A stretch of DNA of 58,601 bases from an uncultured Oscillospiraceae bacterium (GTDB lineage Bacteria > Bacillota > Clostridia > Oscillospirales > Oscillospiraceae): the NCBI GenBank assembly GCA_934654755.1, contig CAKUGQ010000015.1, forward strand, positions 1 to 58,601, written 5' to 3'. A model generated the notes under the pieces. It did not search any database. It was not told the origin of the DNA and was given only the letters and a program-made list of their open reading frames with translations. This document shows positions 7,578 to 15,524 of the stretch, in pieces. Every line of letters begins with the position of its first letter. Position 1 is the first letter of the stretch. The position numbers and the translations under genes were made by a program.

Positions 7578-9309
7578 GAAAAAAGACCTCGGCGTTTTGC
7601 GCCATATTCTGCCTTATCTTGGCAGACGTTGGCCGCTGCTTGTACTAAGCCTGTTGTTTGCCGGCGTATCGGTTGTTTTACAGCTTCTGGTACCGATCTT
7701 TTTTGGTGATGCCATCGATTGCATCCTCGGCACGGGTAAAGTCAATTTTGCCGTTATGGGCGACTTTCTCCTGCGTGCGCTGCTTTGCGCCCTTATTTCC
7801 GCCGCGGCGACCTACGGCCTGAGTCTCGTCAATAACCGCCTGACCTATCGTGTTGTTGAAGAGCTGCGCAATGACGCGATGCATCATATTCAGCGCCTTC
7901 CGCTGTCATATCTTGATGCGCATGGCTCCGGCGATATTGTCAGTCGTGTCATTGCGGACACGGGCGTGCTGTCCGACGGACTGCTGCTCGGCCTTTCGCA
8001 GCTCTTTTCCGGCGTTCTGACCGTCGCGGTTACGTTGGGATTCATGCTCTCCAAGAGTGTGCGTATTTCGCTCCTTGTAATTGCGCTCACGCCGCTGAGC
8101 TTTCTGGTAGCTAGGTTTGTTTCCTCACGCTCCTTCCACCTGTTTTGCAAACAGAGCGAACTGCGAGGACGGCAGACGGCTTTTATTGACGAGACGGTCG
8201 GGAATCAAAAGGTTGTCCGTGCTTTCGGCTATGAACAGCGGGCTTCGAAACGTTTTGCGGAGATGAACCGGGAACTGATCGACTGCGGCTGTAAGGCATC
8301 CTTTTTCAGCAGCCTGACAAACCCATCTACACGCCTGGTCAATAGTGTCATCTATGCCTGCGTGGCGTTGTGGGGTGTGTTGCTGATCCCCGGCGGCTCT
8401 CTGACGGTCGGCGGCCTGACGGTGCTCCTGTCCTACGCCAATCAGTATATGAAGCCGCTCAACGACATCAGCTCCGTTGTGACGGAGCTGCAAAATGCAT
8501 TTGCCTGCGCAAGCCGCATTTTCGATCTGCTGGCCGTTCCGCCCGAAACGGCCGATGCCGACGGTGAGGCGGAAGAGGTGAGCGGCGATGTGGAGTTTGC
8601 AGATGTGTCGTTCCGCTATGTTCCCGAGCGGCCGCTGATCGAGCATTTTTCCCTGCGCGCAAAACCGGGAATGCGTGTGGCGATTGTTGGGCCGACCGGC
8701 TGCGGAAAGACGACGCTCATCAATCTGCTCATGCGCTTTTATGAGGTTGATTCCGGTGAGATCCGTATCGACGGAAAACCGGAGCGCAGCCTGTCGCGCC
8801 ATAGCCTGCGTAGCTGCTTTGGTATGGTTCTGCAGGAGACATGGATCAAGCACGGGACCGTGCGAGAAAACATCGCCTTCGGCAAGCCGGATGCAACCGA
8901 CGAGGAGATCCTTCGCGCAGCAAAGGATGCGCACTGCTGGGAATTTATCCGACGTCTGCCGCAGGGTCTGGATACGGTTTTGACCGATGAGAGCCTCAGC
9001 GCGGGACAGAAGCAGCTCCTGTGCATTGCACGGGTCATGCTTTGTCTGCCGCCGATGCTGATTCTCGATGAGGCGACCAGCTCCATCGATACACGCACGG
9101 AGCTGCGCGTGCAGCAGGCCTTCGATACGCTGATGCAGGGGCGCACGAGCTTTGTTGTGGCGCATCGCCTGTCTACCATTCGCGACGCTTCCCTGATCCT
9201 CGTCATGCGCGACGGACACATCGTTGAGCAGGGGACACATGAAGAGCTCCTTGCTGCCGGCGGCTTTTATAAGACGCTGTATGAGAGCCAATTCCAGCGC
9301 GTTTCGTGA
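7570..9309 (+). CDS. ABC exporter subunit B (membrane plus ATPase, consensus site)
   Basis: 579 residues from the ATG that overlaps the previous stop (ATGAATAA). An upstream in-frame start would add 31 residues lying inside subunit A and is less likely. Membrane domain about 1-310. Walker A is GPTGCGKTT (near 374), Walker B is LILDEATSSID with catalytic E501, and the signature is altered to LSAGQKQ. A consensus Walker B with a non-canonical signature complements the defect in subunit A, giving one working and one degenerate ATP site. Operon end: a terminator-like hairpin lies at 9388. Confidence 0.93.
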   Translation: MNKKKDLGVLRHILPYLGRRWPLLVLSLLFAGVSVVLQLLVPIFFGDAIDCILGTGKVNFAVMGDFLLRALLCALISAAATYGLSLVNNRLTYRVVEELRNDAMHHIQRLPLSYLDAHGSGDIVSRVIADTGVLSDGLLLGLSQLFSGVLTVAVTLGFMLSKSVRISLLVIALTPLSFLVARFVSSRSFHLFCKQSELRGRQTAFIDETVGNQKVVRAFGYEQRASKRFAEMNRELIDCGCKASFFSSLTNPSTRLVNSVIYACVALWGVLLIPGGSLTVGGLTVLLSYANQYMKPLNDISSVVTELQNAFACASRIFDLLAVPPETADADGEAEEVSGDVEFADVSFRYVPERPLIEHFSLRAKPGMRVAIVGPTGCGKTTLINLLMRFYEVDSGEIRIDGKPERSLSRHSLRSCFGMVLQETWIKHGTVRENIAFGKPDATDEEILRAAKDAHCWEFIRRLPQGLDTVLTDESLSAGQKQLLCIARVMLCLPPMLILDEATSSIDTRTELRVQQAFDTLMQGRTSFVVAHRLSTIRDASLILVMRDGHIVEQGTHEELLAAGGFYKTLYESQFQRVS

Positions 9310-9387
9310 TTGCCAAAGCGCGGGAAGGCACATGGCACCCGTCCTTCCGAACGGATGCCGTGCGCTGCCGAAGCTGACGGCTATCAG

Positions 9388-9426
9388 AGTGGGGTACCCC
9401 GAAAGGGATGCCCCACTGACGTTTTT
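9388..9426. terminator. terminator between ABC exporter and mgtE
   Basis: AGTGGGG pairs with CCCCACT around an inner CCC/GGG stem with a GAAA tetraloop, followed by GACGTTTTT. It lies between convergent genes. The 78 nt from the exporter stop to this hairpin show nothing else. Confidence 0.65.
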
Positions 9427-9473
9427 ATGAATCTGCACACAAGAGGCGGGATTTCTGCCGCTGTGACCCAACG

Positions 9474-10844
9474 CTAAAGCAGCAGCCAGCTTGCGATACC
9501 AAAGTAGACCAACAGTGAAAGCGCATCGACAATGGTCGTGATAAACGGGCTTGCCATAACGGCGGGGTCAAAGCCGAGCCTTTTTGCAATGATCGGCAGC
9601 GTGCAGCCGATCAGCTTTGCTACAAGCACGGTCAACGCCATCGTGACGCATACGACCAGCGCAACAAGCCAGGTAATGTCGGTATTGCCGAGCAGCAGGC
9701 GGTCAATCAGCATAATCTTGGCAAAGCACGCTGTTGCAAGCACGACACCGCAGAGCACGGCAGTGCGGATTTCTTTCCAGACGATTGCAGGAAGGTCAGA
9801 CGGTTCCACCTCGCCAAGCGACAGCGCACGGATGACCGTGACGGAGGACTGCGAGCCGGAGTTACCGCCCGTATCCATCAGCATTGGGATAAAGGAGGTC
9901 AGGACAACCTGCGCGGCGAGCGCGCTTTCAAAGCCTGTGATGATCATGCCGGTGAAGGTCGCGGAGACCATCAGCAGCATGAGCCACGGAATACGGTGGC
10001 GGAAGAGGTCAAAGACCGTCGAACGAAGGTAGGTCTTGTCCGACGGTGTCATACCGCCCATGATCTCCATATCCTCCGTAGCCTCGTCTTCCATGACGTC
10101 CATCGCATCGTCAAAGGTGACAATACCAACCATTCGGTTTTCCGCATCGACGACAGGCAAGGCCAGAAAATTGTATTTGGAGAACATCTGTGCGACTTCT
10201 TCCTGGTCTGTCTGCGTGGTGACGGAGATCACGTTCGTCTCCATCAATTCGCTGATACGCTGTGCATCGTCCTGTGCGAGAAGGAGATCTTTGACCGTGA
10301 CCAGGCCTACAAGAGTGCGGTCACTGGTAACATAGCAGGTATAAATTGTTTCCTTATCCACACCTGTACGGCGAATACGGAGAATGGCCTCCTCCACGGT
10401 CATATTCGGCCGCAGAGAGACATACTCCGTGGTCATGATTGACCCTGCGGAGTTTTCGGGATAGCGCAGAATTTCGTTAATCTCGCGGCGCATCTGCGGG
10501 TCGGCTTGCGCCAGAATCCGCTTGACGACATTCGCAGGCATCTCCTCAACGATGTCTACCGCGTCGTCCACATACAGCTCGTCGAGTACCTCGCGCAACT
10601 CGGAGTCTGAAAAGCCGCGAATCAGGAGCTCCTGTGCGTCCGGCTCCATTTCTACGAAGGTCTCGGCGGCAAGCTCCTTCGGCAACAGCCGGAAGAGCAG
10701 GGGCAGGCTTTCGGCCAGCCCGTCGAACACGCCGGCAATGTCGGCGGGGTTCATTGTGACCAGAATGTCACGGATCGTTTGATACTTTTTTTCCGCCAGC
10801 AGCGCTTCGAGCGTGCTTTCGACGGTTACGGAATGTTCCGCCAT
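9474..10844 (-). CDS. mgtE: magnesium transporter MgtE
   Basis: 456 residues, the full MgtE length. The N-terminal superhelical MgtE_N domain (about 20-130) contains the LSESLPLLFRLL-type helices. Two CBS domains follow (about 135-255), then a linking plug helix and a five-helix membrane domain (about 285-456) with the conserved TGGNSGSQSS and PFITTIVDALSL segments that line the Mg2+ pore. MgtE is a Mg2+-gated channel whose cytosolic domains close when Mg2+ is plentiful. The gene is alone on its strand, with a sigma-A promoter about 210 nt upstream and an unusually long leader. Confidence 0.95.
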   Translation of the reverse strand: MAEHSVTVESTLEALLAEKKYQTIRDILVTMNPADIAGVFDGLAESLPLLFRLLPKELAAETFVEMEPDAQELLIRGFSDSELREVLDELYVDDAVDIVEEMPANVVKRILAQADPQMRREINEILRYPENSAGSIMTTEYVSLRPNMTVEEAILRIRRTGVDKETIYTCYVTSDRTLVGLVTVKDLLLAQDDAQRISELMETNVISVTTQTDQEEVAQMFSKYNFLALPVVDAENRMVGIVTFDDAMDVMEDEATEDMEIMGGMTPSDKTYLRSTVFDLFRHRIPWLMLLMVSATFTGMIITGFESALAAQVVLTSFIPMLMDTGGNSGSQSSVTVIRALSLGEVEPSDLPAIVWKEIRTAVLCGVVLATACFAKIMLIDRLLLGNTDITWLVALVVCVTMALTVLVAKLIGCTLPIIAKRLGFDPAVMASPFITTIVDALSLLVYFGIASWLLL

Positions 10845-10964
10845 CGGTGTTTCCCTCCTGCTTCATAAATTTCGGCGAGAAATCCGGAAGTTCGGGCGGC
10901 AGACCGCGTTATGACCTGTGCGCACGGCATACACGCCGGGCGCGGGAAGATACGCTTCGTCGGT

Positions 10965-10997
10965 CTACCGGATTGGGACTCCCAGCATCCATGCCAT
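10965..10997 (-). other. possible leader peptide ORF in mgtE 5' UTR
   Basis: A 10-codon reading frame (MAWMLGVPIR, then stop) preceded by AAAAGGAG with a 4-nt spacer, in the roughly 200-nt leader of mgtE. The rest of 10845-11053 is GC-rich and can form several hairpins, but I cannot match it to the M-box or another known Mg riboswitch. The leader peptide is an inference from the good ribosome site only. Confidence 0.3.
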
Positions 10998-11053
10998 GTC
11001 ACTCCTTTTCTTTTACGATTTCGGCTTGCTTCATTCACAAAATCCGATACTTT

Positions 11054-11082
11054 ATCATACCCTATTTTTTCGTTCCTGTCAA
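11054..11082 (-). promoter_or_regulatory. sigma-A promoter of mgtE
   Basis: Minus strand: TTGACA, 17 nt, TATGAT. The predicted transcript starts near 11047, leaving a leader of about 200 nt. The remaining intergenic DNA at 11083-11260 shows only an isolated TATAAT-like sequence without a partner. Confidence 0.7.
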
Positions 11083-11249
11083 CAATTCGTGGAAGATTCT
11101 TTACTTTTTAAGCAAGAGGAAAACACATGATGCCGGTGTTTCCGAGAAGGTCGGCTTGTTCCGGTATAATGGGGGTGCAGCTCAGACCGATCCGCCATAT
11201 GATCAATTAGGCGCAAATGAAAAAGGGCACGACAGGGCAGTGGCCCGAG

Positions 11250-11298
11250 TCGAAAAATATAGAGGCTCCCCGCAGACATAGTCTGCGGGGAGCCTCTA
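11250..11298 (-). terminator. terminator of GNAT gene
   Basis: Perfect 17-bp stem (11261-11277 with 11281-11297) and a 3-nt loop. On the minus strand it is followed by TATATTTTT, immediately after the acetyltransferase stop. Confidence 0.85.
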
Positions 11299-11311
11299 TG
11301 CAGCGGTAAAA

Positions 11312-11740
11312 CTACGCAAGCTCGGATAAATCAAGTGTCATATCGACCTCATGGATACCATGCTCTTCGATGACTTCTTCCTCGATAAAGCCTGCCTTTT
11401 CGCAGAGACGCTTCGCAATTTTGTTTCCCCAGAGGTAGGTAGTGCTCAGCTCGTCGGCGCCGTACCGGGTCTTCATCAGGTCTGCCAACGCACACAGCGC
11501 CGCAAGGCCATAGCCCTGTCCCTGCCAGCGAACGTCGATCGCGTAGTTCCACAGAAAATAGGAGCGGGAGCCATAGGGGCGAAGCATGGCAAAACCGATG
11601 ATATGTCCCTGCTCAATAATGTCAAAGCTCAGGATGCCTTCCTTACCGATCATTCGGTCGATTTCGTCAAAGGGGGAAAGCTGTAGAAGCTGATCCTCCG
11701 TCAGGCGAATCCGTATTCCTTTAGATTGTGTAAGTTTCAT
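11312..11740 (-). CDS. GNAT family N-acetyltransferase
   Basis: 142 residues of the GNAT fold. The acetyl-CoA-binding segment WQGQGYGLAALCAL (about residues 72-85) is a clear version of the Q/R-x-x-G-x-G/A motif, preceded by the IDVR strand and followed by the ENxxAxxLCEKAGF-like motif (here NKIAKRLCEKAGFIEE) near 105-120. It is a cytoplasmic enzyme that transfers acetyl from acetyl-CoA to an amine; the acceptor is unknown. The start has AAAGGATG upstream. It is a single gene with its own terminator, flanked upstream by the intergenic repeat cluster at 11.8-12.2 kb. Confidence 0.85.
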   Translation of the reverse strand: MKLTQSKGIRIRLTEDQLLQLSPFDEIDRMIGKEGILSFDIIEQGHIIGFAMLRPYGSRSYFLWNYAIDVRWQGQGYGLAALCALADLMKTRYGADELSTTYLWGNKIAKRLCEKAGFIEEEVIEEHGIHEVDMTLDLSELA

Positions 11741-11789
11741 GACAGCATCCTTTTTAGAGGGACAATCGCCGCATCCGGCGACGGTGTGT

Positions 11790-11838
11790 GTACGAGAGTG
11801 ACGCGACTCTTTCAGAGTCTCGCAATGACGGAGTGCCT
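11790..11838. repeat. short dispersed-type palindromic repeat
   Basis: Contains GCGACTCT-TTC-AGAGT-CTCGC and, on the minus strand, GTCATTGCGAG. This resembles the GTCATTGCGAG-type intergenic repeats seen in many bacteria. There is one copy in this window, so calling it a repeat rests on resemblance. The flanking bases at 11741-11789 show nothing else. Confidence 0.35.
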
Positions 11839-11851
11839 TTTAGCAACCTGA

Positions 11852-12265
11852 GCAACCCGCCGGTGGCGGGTTGCTACATTACCCATGGGAGGGGAAGAGA
11901 AGCAAGTTACTTCTTGAGCGCCTCTTCGACTGCAACGGCAACGGCGACGGTAGCGCCACCATGGGAGAGAAATGCGGTAGCATTTCGGATGGGAATTATG
12001 GCAACCCGCCGGTGGCGGGTTGCTACATTACCCATGGGAGGGGAAAAGAAACAAGTTACTTCTTGAGCGCCTCTTCGACTGCAACGGCAACGGCGACGGT
12101 AGCGCCACCATGGGAGAGAAATGCGGTAGCATTTCGGATGGGAATTATGGCAACCCGCCGGTGGCGGGTTGCTACATTACCCATGGGAGGGGAAAAGAAA
12201 CAAGTTACTTCTTGAGCGCCTCTTCGACTGCAACGGCAACGGCGACGGTAGCGCCGACCATGGGA
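11852..12265. repeat. 149-bp tandem repeat copying the end of the GGGtGRT gene
   Basis: Units begin at 11852, 12001 and 12150, exactly 149 bp apart. Each unit has a hairpin (GCAACCCGCC, GGT, GGCGGGTTGC), a 3' untranslated stretch, and 51 bp encoding the last 16 residues plus stop of the GGGtGRT protein (stops at 11907, 12056 and 12205). Units 1 and 2 end with about 45 bp holding a small AATGC/GCATT hairpin. The third unit runs instead into the intact gene. Units 2 and 3 are identical over the shared part, and unit 1 differs at two bases. In units 1 and 2 a single base is missing just beyond the copied codons, so these are not expressed as protein. Confidence 0.9.
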
Positions 12266-13206
12266 TTGTTGCCCATCCCCAGGAAGCCCATCATTTCCAC
12301 ATGCGCAGGGACAGAGGAGGAACCGGCAAACTGCGCGTCGGAGTGCATACGGCCCATCGTATCGGTCATACCGTAGCTGGCGGGGCCGGCAGCCATATTG
12401 TCCGGGTGCAGCGTGCGGCCCGTGCCGCCGCCGGAGGCGACGGAGAAGTATTTCTTGCCCTGCTCAATGCATTCCTTCTTGTAGGTGCCTGCGACGGGAT
12501 GCTGGAAGCGGGTGGGGTTTGTGGAGTTGCCGGTGATGGAAACATCGACCCCTTCAAAATGCATAATGGCGACGCCCTCACGCACGTCGTCTGCACCGTA
12601 GCAGCGGACATTGGCACGCTCGCCCTCGGAATAGCGAATCTCACGGACGATATTGAGCTTACCGGTGTAGTAGTCAAACTGCGTCTGAACATAAGTGAAA
12701 CCGTTGATGCGGCTGATGATCTGTGCGGCATCCTTGCCGAGGCCGTTCAGAATGACGCGCAGCGGTTCCTTGCGTGCCTTGTTGGCGTTGCGAACGATGC
12801 CGATGGCGCCTTCGGCAGCGGCAAAAGACTCGTGGCCGGCGAGGAATGCAAAGCACTTGGAGTTCTCACTGAGCAGCATGGCGCCCAGATTGCCATGGCC
12901 GAGGCCAACCTTACGGTCTTCGGCAACGGAACCGTCGATGCAGAAGGATTGCAGGCCTTCGCCGATTTTGCGGGCAGCTTCGGCGGCGTTTTTTACGTTG
13001 GCTTTCAACGCGATGGCTGCGCCGACGGTATAAGCCCAGCAGGCGTTTTCAAAGCAGATAGGCTGGATGTTTTTGACAATCTCATAGGGATCAAAGCCCT
13101 TGGACTTGCACAGCTCGCGGCACTCCTCGACGGAGCCGATACCATACTGTGCCAAAACGCCGTTGATCTTGTCGATTCTTCTTTCGTAGCTTTCAAACAG
13201 AGCCAT
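12205..13206 (-). CDS. GGGtGRT protein
   Basis: 333 residues, recognised from the family-naming motif SVASGGGTGRTLHPDN near residues 255-270. This conserved family of anaerobes (Pfam GGGtGRT) has no firmly known function. Members sit beside an Fe-S cluster assembly scaffold gene, as here (15 nt upstream in the same operon), so a role in Fe-S or metal cofactor chemistry is plausible but unproven. Several Cys occur (near 29, 51, 88, 115, 182 and 243). The start follows GAGGAGG. The 3' end (51 nt plus downstream hairpin) is repeated twice more downstream in a 149-bp tandem array. Confidence 0.85.
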   Translation of the reverse strand: MALFESYERRIDKINGVLAQYGIGSVEECRELCKSKGFDPYEIVKNIQPICFENACWAYTVGAAIALKANVKNAAEAARKIGEGLQSFCIDGSVAEDRKVGLGHGNLGAMLLSENSKCFAFLAGHESFAAAEGAIGIVRNANKARKEPLRVILNGLGKDAAQIISRINGFTYVQTQFDYYTGKLNIVREIRYSEGERANVRCYGADDVREGVAIMHFEGVDVSITGNSTNPTRFQHPVAGTYKKECIEQGKKYFSVASGGGTGRTLHPDNMAAGPASYGMTDTMGRMHSDAQFAGSSSVPAHVEMMGFLGMGNNPMVGATVAVAVAVEEALKK

Positions 13207-13221
13207 GATGTCGTCCTCCTC

Positions 13222-13914
13222 TTATTCCTGGCGCGGGTCGATGTACTTGGCGGCGTTGTCCCACTGACCGTAGTGACCCTTTGCCTTTTCCATCGCCTCA
13301 TTTGCATCGACACCCTTCTTTACGGCGTCCATCATCTTGCCGAGGTTGACGAATTCATAGCCGATGATCTCGTCCTGCGCATTGAGCGCGAGGCGGGTGA
13401 CGTAGCCTTCGGCCATTTCCATATAACGCGGCCCCTTCTCACGGGTAGCGAACATGGTGCCCACCTGGCTGCGCAGACCCTTGCCGAGATCCTCCATCGA
13501 CGCGCCGACGGACAGGCCGCCCTCGGAGAAAGCAGACTGCGTGCGGCCGTAGACGATTTGCAGGAAGAGCTCGCGCATGGCGGTGTTGATCGCGTCGCAG
13601 ACAAGGTCGGTATTCAGCGCCTCGAGGATGGTCTTGCCGATCAGAATCTCGGAGGCCATAGCGGCGGAGTGTGTCATGCCGGAGCAGCCGATGGTTTCCA
13701 CCAGCGCTTCCTCAATGACACCGTTTTTGACATTCAGAGTCAGCTTGCAGGCACCTTGCTGCGGTGCGCACCAGCCGACGCCGTGTGTGAAGCCGGAGAT
13801 GTCGGTGATCTGCTTGGCCTGTACCCATTTGCCCTCTTCGGGAATGGGAGCGGGGCCGTGGTATGCACCCTTTGCAACCGGGCACATATGCTGAACTTCG
13901 GTCGTATAGATCAT
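13222..13914 (-). CDS. Fe-S cluster assembly scaffold protein (NifU/IscU-like)
   Basis: 230 residues from the ATG preceded by AAAGGAC; an upstream in-frame start adds 18 residues without a ribosome site. It resembles scaffold proteins related to IscU/NifU-N. Candidate cluster ligands are Cys in GWCAPQQGACKLTL (about 48-56) and in VETIGCSGMTHSAAMASEIL (about 72-90), the latter matching the G-C-x-x-x conserved loop of the IscU fold. It also has a long C-terminal helical tail. First gene of the operon with the GGGtGRT protein; strong sigma-A promoter about 100 nt upstream. Scaffold function is family knowledge; the specific client is unknown. Confidence 0.82.
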   Translation of the reverse strand: MIYTTEVQHMCPVAKGAYHGPAPIPEEGKWVQAKQITDISGFTHGVGWCAPQQGACKLTLNVKNGVIEEALVETIGCSGMTHSAAMASEILIGKTILEALNTDLVCDAINTAMRELFLQIVYGRTQSAFSEGGLSVGASMEDLGKGLRSQVGTMFATREKGPRYMEMAEGYVTRLALNAQDEIIGYEFVNLGKMMDAVKKGVDANEAMEKAKGHYGQWDNAAKYIDPRQE

Positions 13915-14012
13915 TGCAAAAAGTCCTTTCCTTGCGCCGAGACGGCGCATTTTTATCGTTTCCGCCAAAATTTCGGCGTAATCATCAAACGCCTACCGGA
14001 AATTTCATTGAT

Positions 14013-14041
14013 ATTATACAAAGGATTCGTCAAAATGTCAA
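14013..14041 (-). promoter_or_regulatory. strong sigma-A promoter of scaffold/GGGtGRT operon
   Basis: Minus strand: perfect TTGACA, 17 nt, perfect TATAAT. High constitutive expression is expected. Confidence 0.85.
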
Positions 14042-14059
14042 TCCGTAAGGTTTGACAAA

Positions 14060-14096
14060 TCTGTGAAAAAAGGGGACGGAAGCAGCTTCCGTCCCC
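14060..14096 (-). terminator. terminator of phosphodiester glycosidase gene
   Basis: 11-bp stem GGGGACGGAAG/CTTCCGTCCCC with a 3-nt loop, followed on the minus strand by TTTTTTCAC. Confidence 0.85.
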
Positions 14097-14111
14097 AAAA
14101 TCATTCTGCCA

Positions 14112-15347
14112 TTACTCATTGTAGCCGTAGACCCACGCGTTCGGCAGGTAGCGCGAGTCACCGTTGGAGCACTGCGTGACATACTCGCCATTGAACCACA
14201 TAACGGCGCTTGTGCCGCCGTCGAGGTTCATCGCGTTGTAGGCATTGTGACGCTGGAGGATATAGGCGCAGTTCTCAATGGTGATGCCTACCGATTGAAC
14301 CTGCCGCCCCTCGACAACGAGCATCAGGATTTCGCCGTTTGCGGACTGACCAATGCAGGCACGGGGCTGGATGCCGTTCCAGCCGTCGAAGGAGGAGGTG
14401 GCCAGCTTGCCGTCAACGATAATTGCCGGCCAGAATTCCACCGCATCCGTTACATCGTCGGCAACGGGCGTATTTGCGTTGGCGATATACATATGATTGT
14501 CTCGTGTCAGCTCGATGCGCTTATAGCCGTAGGCGGTATAATGCGTTCCGTAAGACACGCCCTCGCACATAGTATATCCGGCGATCGTACCGCCGTTGCC
14601 AACGCCGCCTTCGTCAATAAAGCCGCTGCCGGTGATGCCGAGGATTCCGTTTCCGTGCCTGACGATGTTTCCGAGCTTCTGTCCATAAGAGCCAATGGAA
14701 CCGGCCGCAACGCAGCGGAGCTGAGAAGGATCCTTGGCAACTGCAAGAACGCCGCGGTAGCCTGTACCGGTGACCCGCAGGAGCAGTATGCCGTTTTTTG
14801 CGTCGATGGCGAGTACCTGCTCGCCCATTGTTGTATAAATCTCCGTGCCATCGTCATCCAGACCGGCCTCATTGATATAAATGTTATCCCAGCCGTCGCT
14901 CAGAGCTTCGGGGTGCTGCTGCACATAGGCGGCAAAGGAACTGCGATCCAGTTCCCAAAACAGCGCGTAAAACCGATCGGCTTCGGGCAGAGAGGGATCG
15001 ACGGTGGGGAAAACCGGCTCCGTCGGGATTGGCTCGCCGTTGGAGTCCGTAGCGGGGGGGGCGGTCGGGTCGCGGTCGCTGACCTTATCTCCCTGATTGA
15101 TGCGGGCGATTTCCATGCGCTGTGCAACGTTCCGTATCTGATAGTTCGGAAGAAAATAGGTTGCCATCCAATGATGACTCATGGTTGCAAGCGCAGTTTC
15201 GATATATGCTTCACGGAGGTTTTTGATCGCGGGAATATCCGTAAAGACAAGAAAACAATAGGCTGCCTCCAGTACAAGGAGTACGGAGAGAATGATTGCG
15301 ACGGTGCGCAGCGCACGATGCGGCTTGCGCGGCTTGGCTTTTGCCAT
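14112..15347 (-). CDS. phosphodiester glycosidase (NAGPA-domain) membrane protein
   Basis: 411 residues from the ATG behind AAAGGAGG; longer starts lack a ribosome site. One N-terminal membrane anchor (about 15-37), a helical region, a Pro/Thr-rich stretch (about 100-125), then the NAGPA/phosphodiester glycosidase domain (about 170-411). Hallmarks seen near the end are RACIGQ, LVVEGRQ and the NLDGGTSA-MWFNGE block, which match family active-site motifs. These enzymes hydrolyse sugar phosphodiesters, for example on wall polymers; the substrate here is unknown. It acts outside the membrane. Divergent from an ArsR-like regulator gene, each with its own promoter. Confidence 0.88.
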   Translation of the reverse strand: MAKAKPRKPHRALRTVAIILSVLLVLEAAYCFLVFTDIPAIKNLREAYIETALATMSHHWMATYFLPNYQIRNVAQRMEIARINQGDKVSDRDPTAPPATDSNGEPIPTEPVFPTVDPSLPEADRFYALFWELDRSSFAAYVQQHPEALSDGWDNIYINEAGLDDDGTEIYTTMGEQVLAIDAKNGILLLRVTGTGYRGVLAVAKDPSQLRCVAAGSIGSYGQKLGNIVRHGNGILGITGSGFIDEGGVGNGGTIAGYTMCEGVSYGTHYTAYGYKRIELTRDNHMYIANANTPVADDVTDAVEFWPAIIVDGKLATSSFDGWNGIQPRACIGQSANGEILMLVVEGRQVQSVGITIENCAYILQRHNAYNAMNLDGGTSAVMWFNGEYVTQCSNGDSRYLPNAWVYGYNE

Positions 15348-15381
15348 TCGGAAGATCCTCCTTTGCAAAATCACACGGCGT

Positions 15382-15410
15382 ATGATACCACAAATACTGT
15401 TCGATAACAA
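15382..15410 (-). promoter_or_regulatory. promoter of phosphodiester glycosidase gene
   Basis: Minus strand: TTGTTA, 17 nt, TATCAT. Confidence 0.55.
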
Positions 15411-15453
15411 CAACAGATCTGTAAATTTTTGCGGTATACGCCAAGAATCGGGC

Positions 15454-15482
15454 TTGAAATATAAGCTCCGGTATGGTATTCT
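15454..15482 (+). promoter_or_regulatory. promoter of ArsR-like regulator gene
   Basis: TTGAAA, 17 nt, TATTCT, about 43 nt before the start codon. Confidence 0.55.
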
Positions 15483-15524
15483 GTAAACAATTTAGAGTAC
15501 GGTATATAGCAGGGGAGATAGCTT

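Noticed and set aside
10845..11050. M-box (ykoK) Mg riboswitch upstream of mgtE
   Set aside because: The conserved GUUAGGUGAGGCUCC and GAUACGCUGCCGCCC segments are not present in the leader sequence.
10847..11281. A 144-codon plus-strand frame between mgtE and the GNAT gene
   Set aside because: It lies over the mgtE leader and promoter, has no ribosome site and no recognisable content.
11852..12265. CRISPR-like array
   Set aside because: Units are 149 bp, directly adjacent, contain gene-end sequence and have no variable spacers; no cas genes are present.
12169..14055. A 628-codon plus-strand frame opposite the GGGtGRT/scaffold operon
   Set aside because: Antisense shadow that begins inside the 149-bp repeats; no ribosome site, and the minus-strand operon has promoter, ribosome sites and known families.
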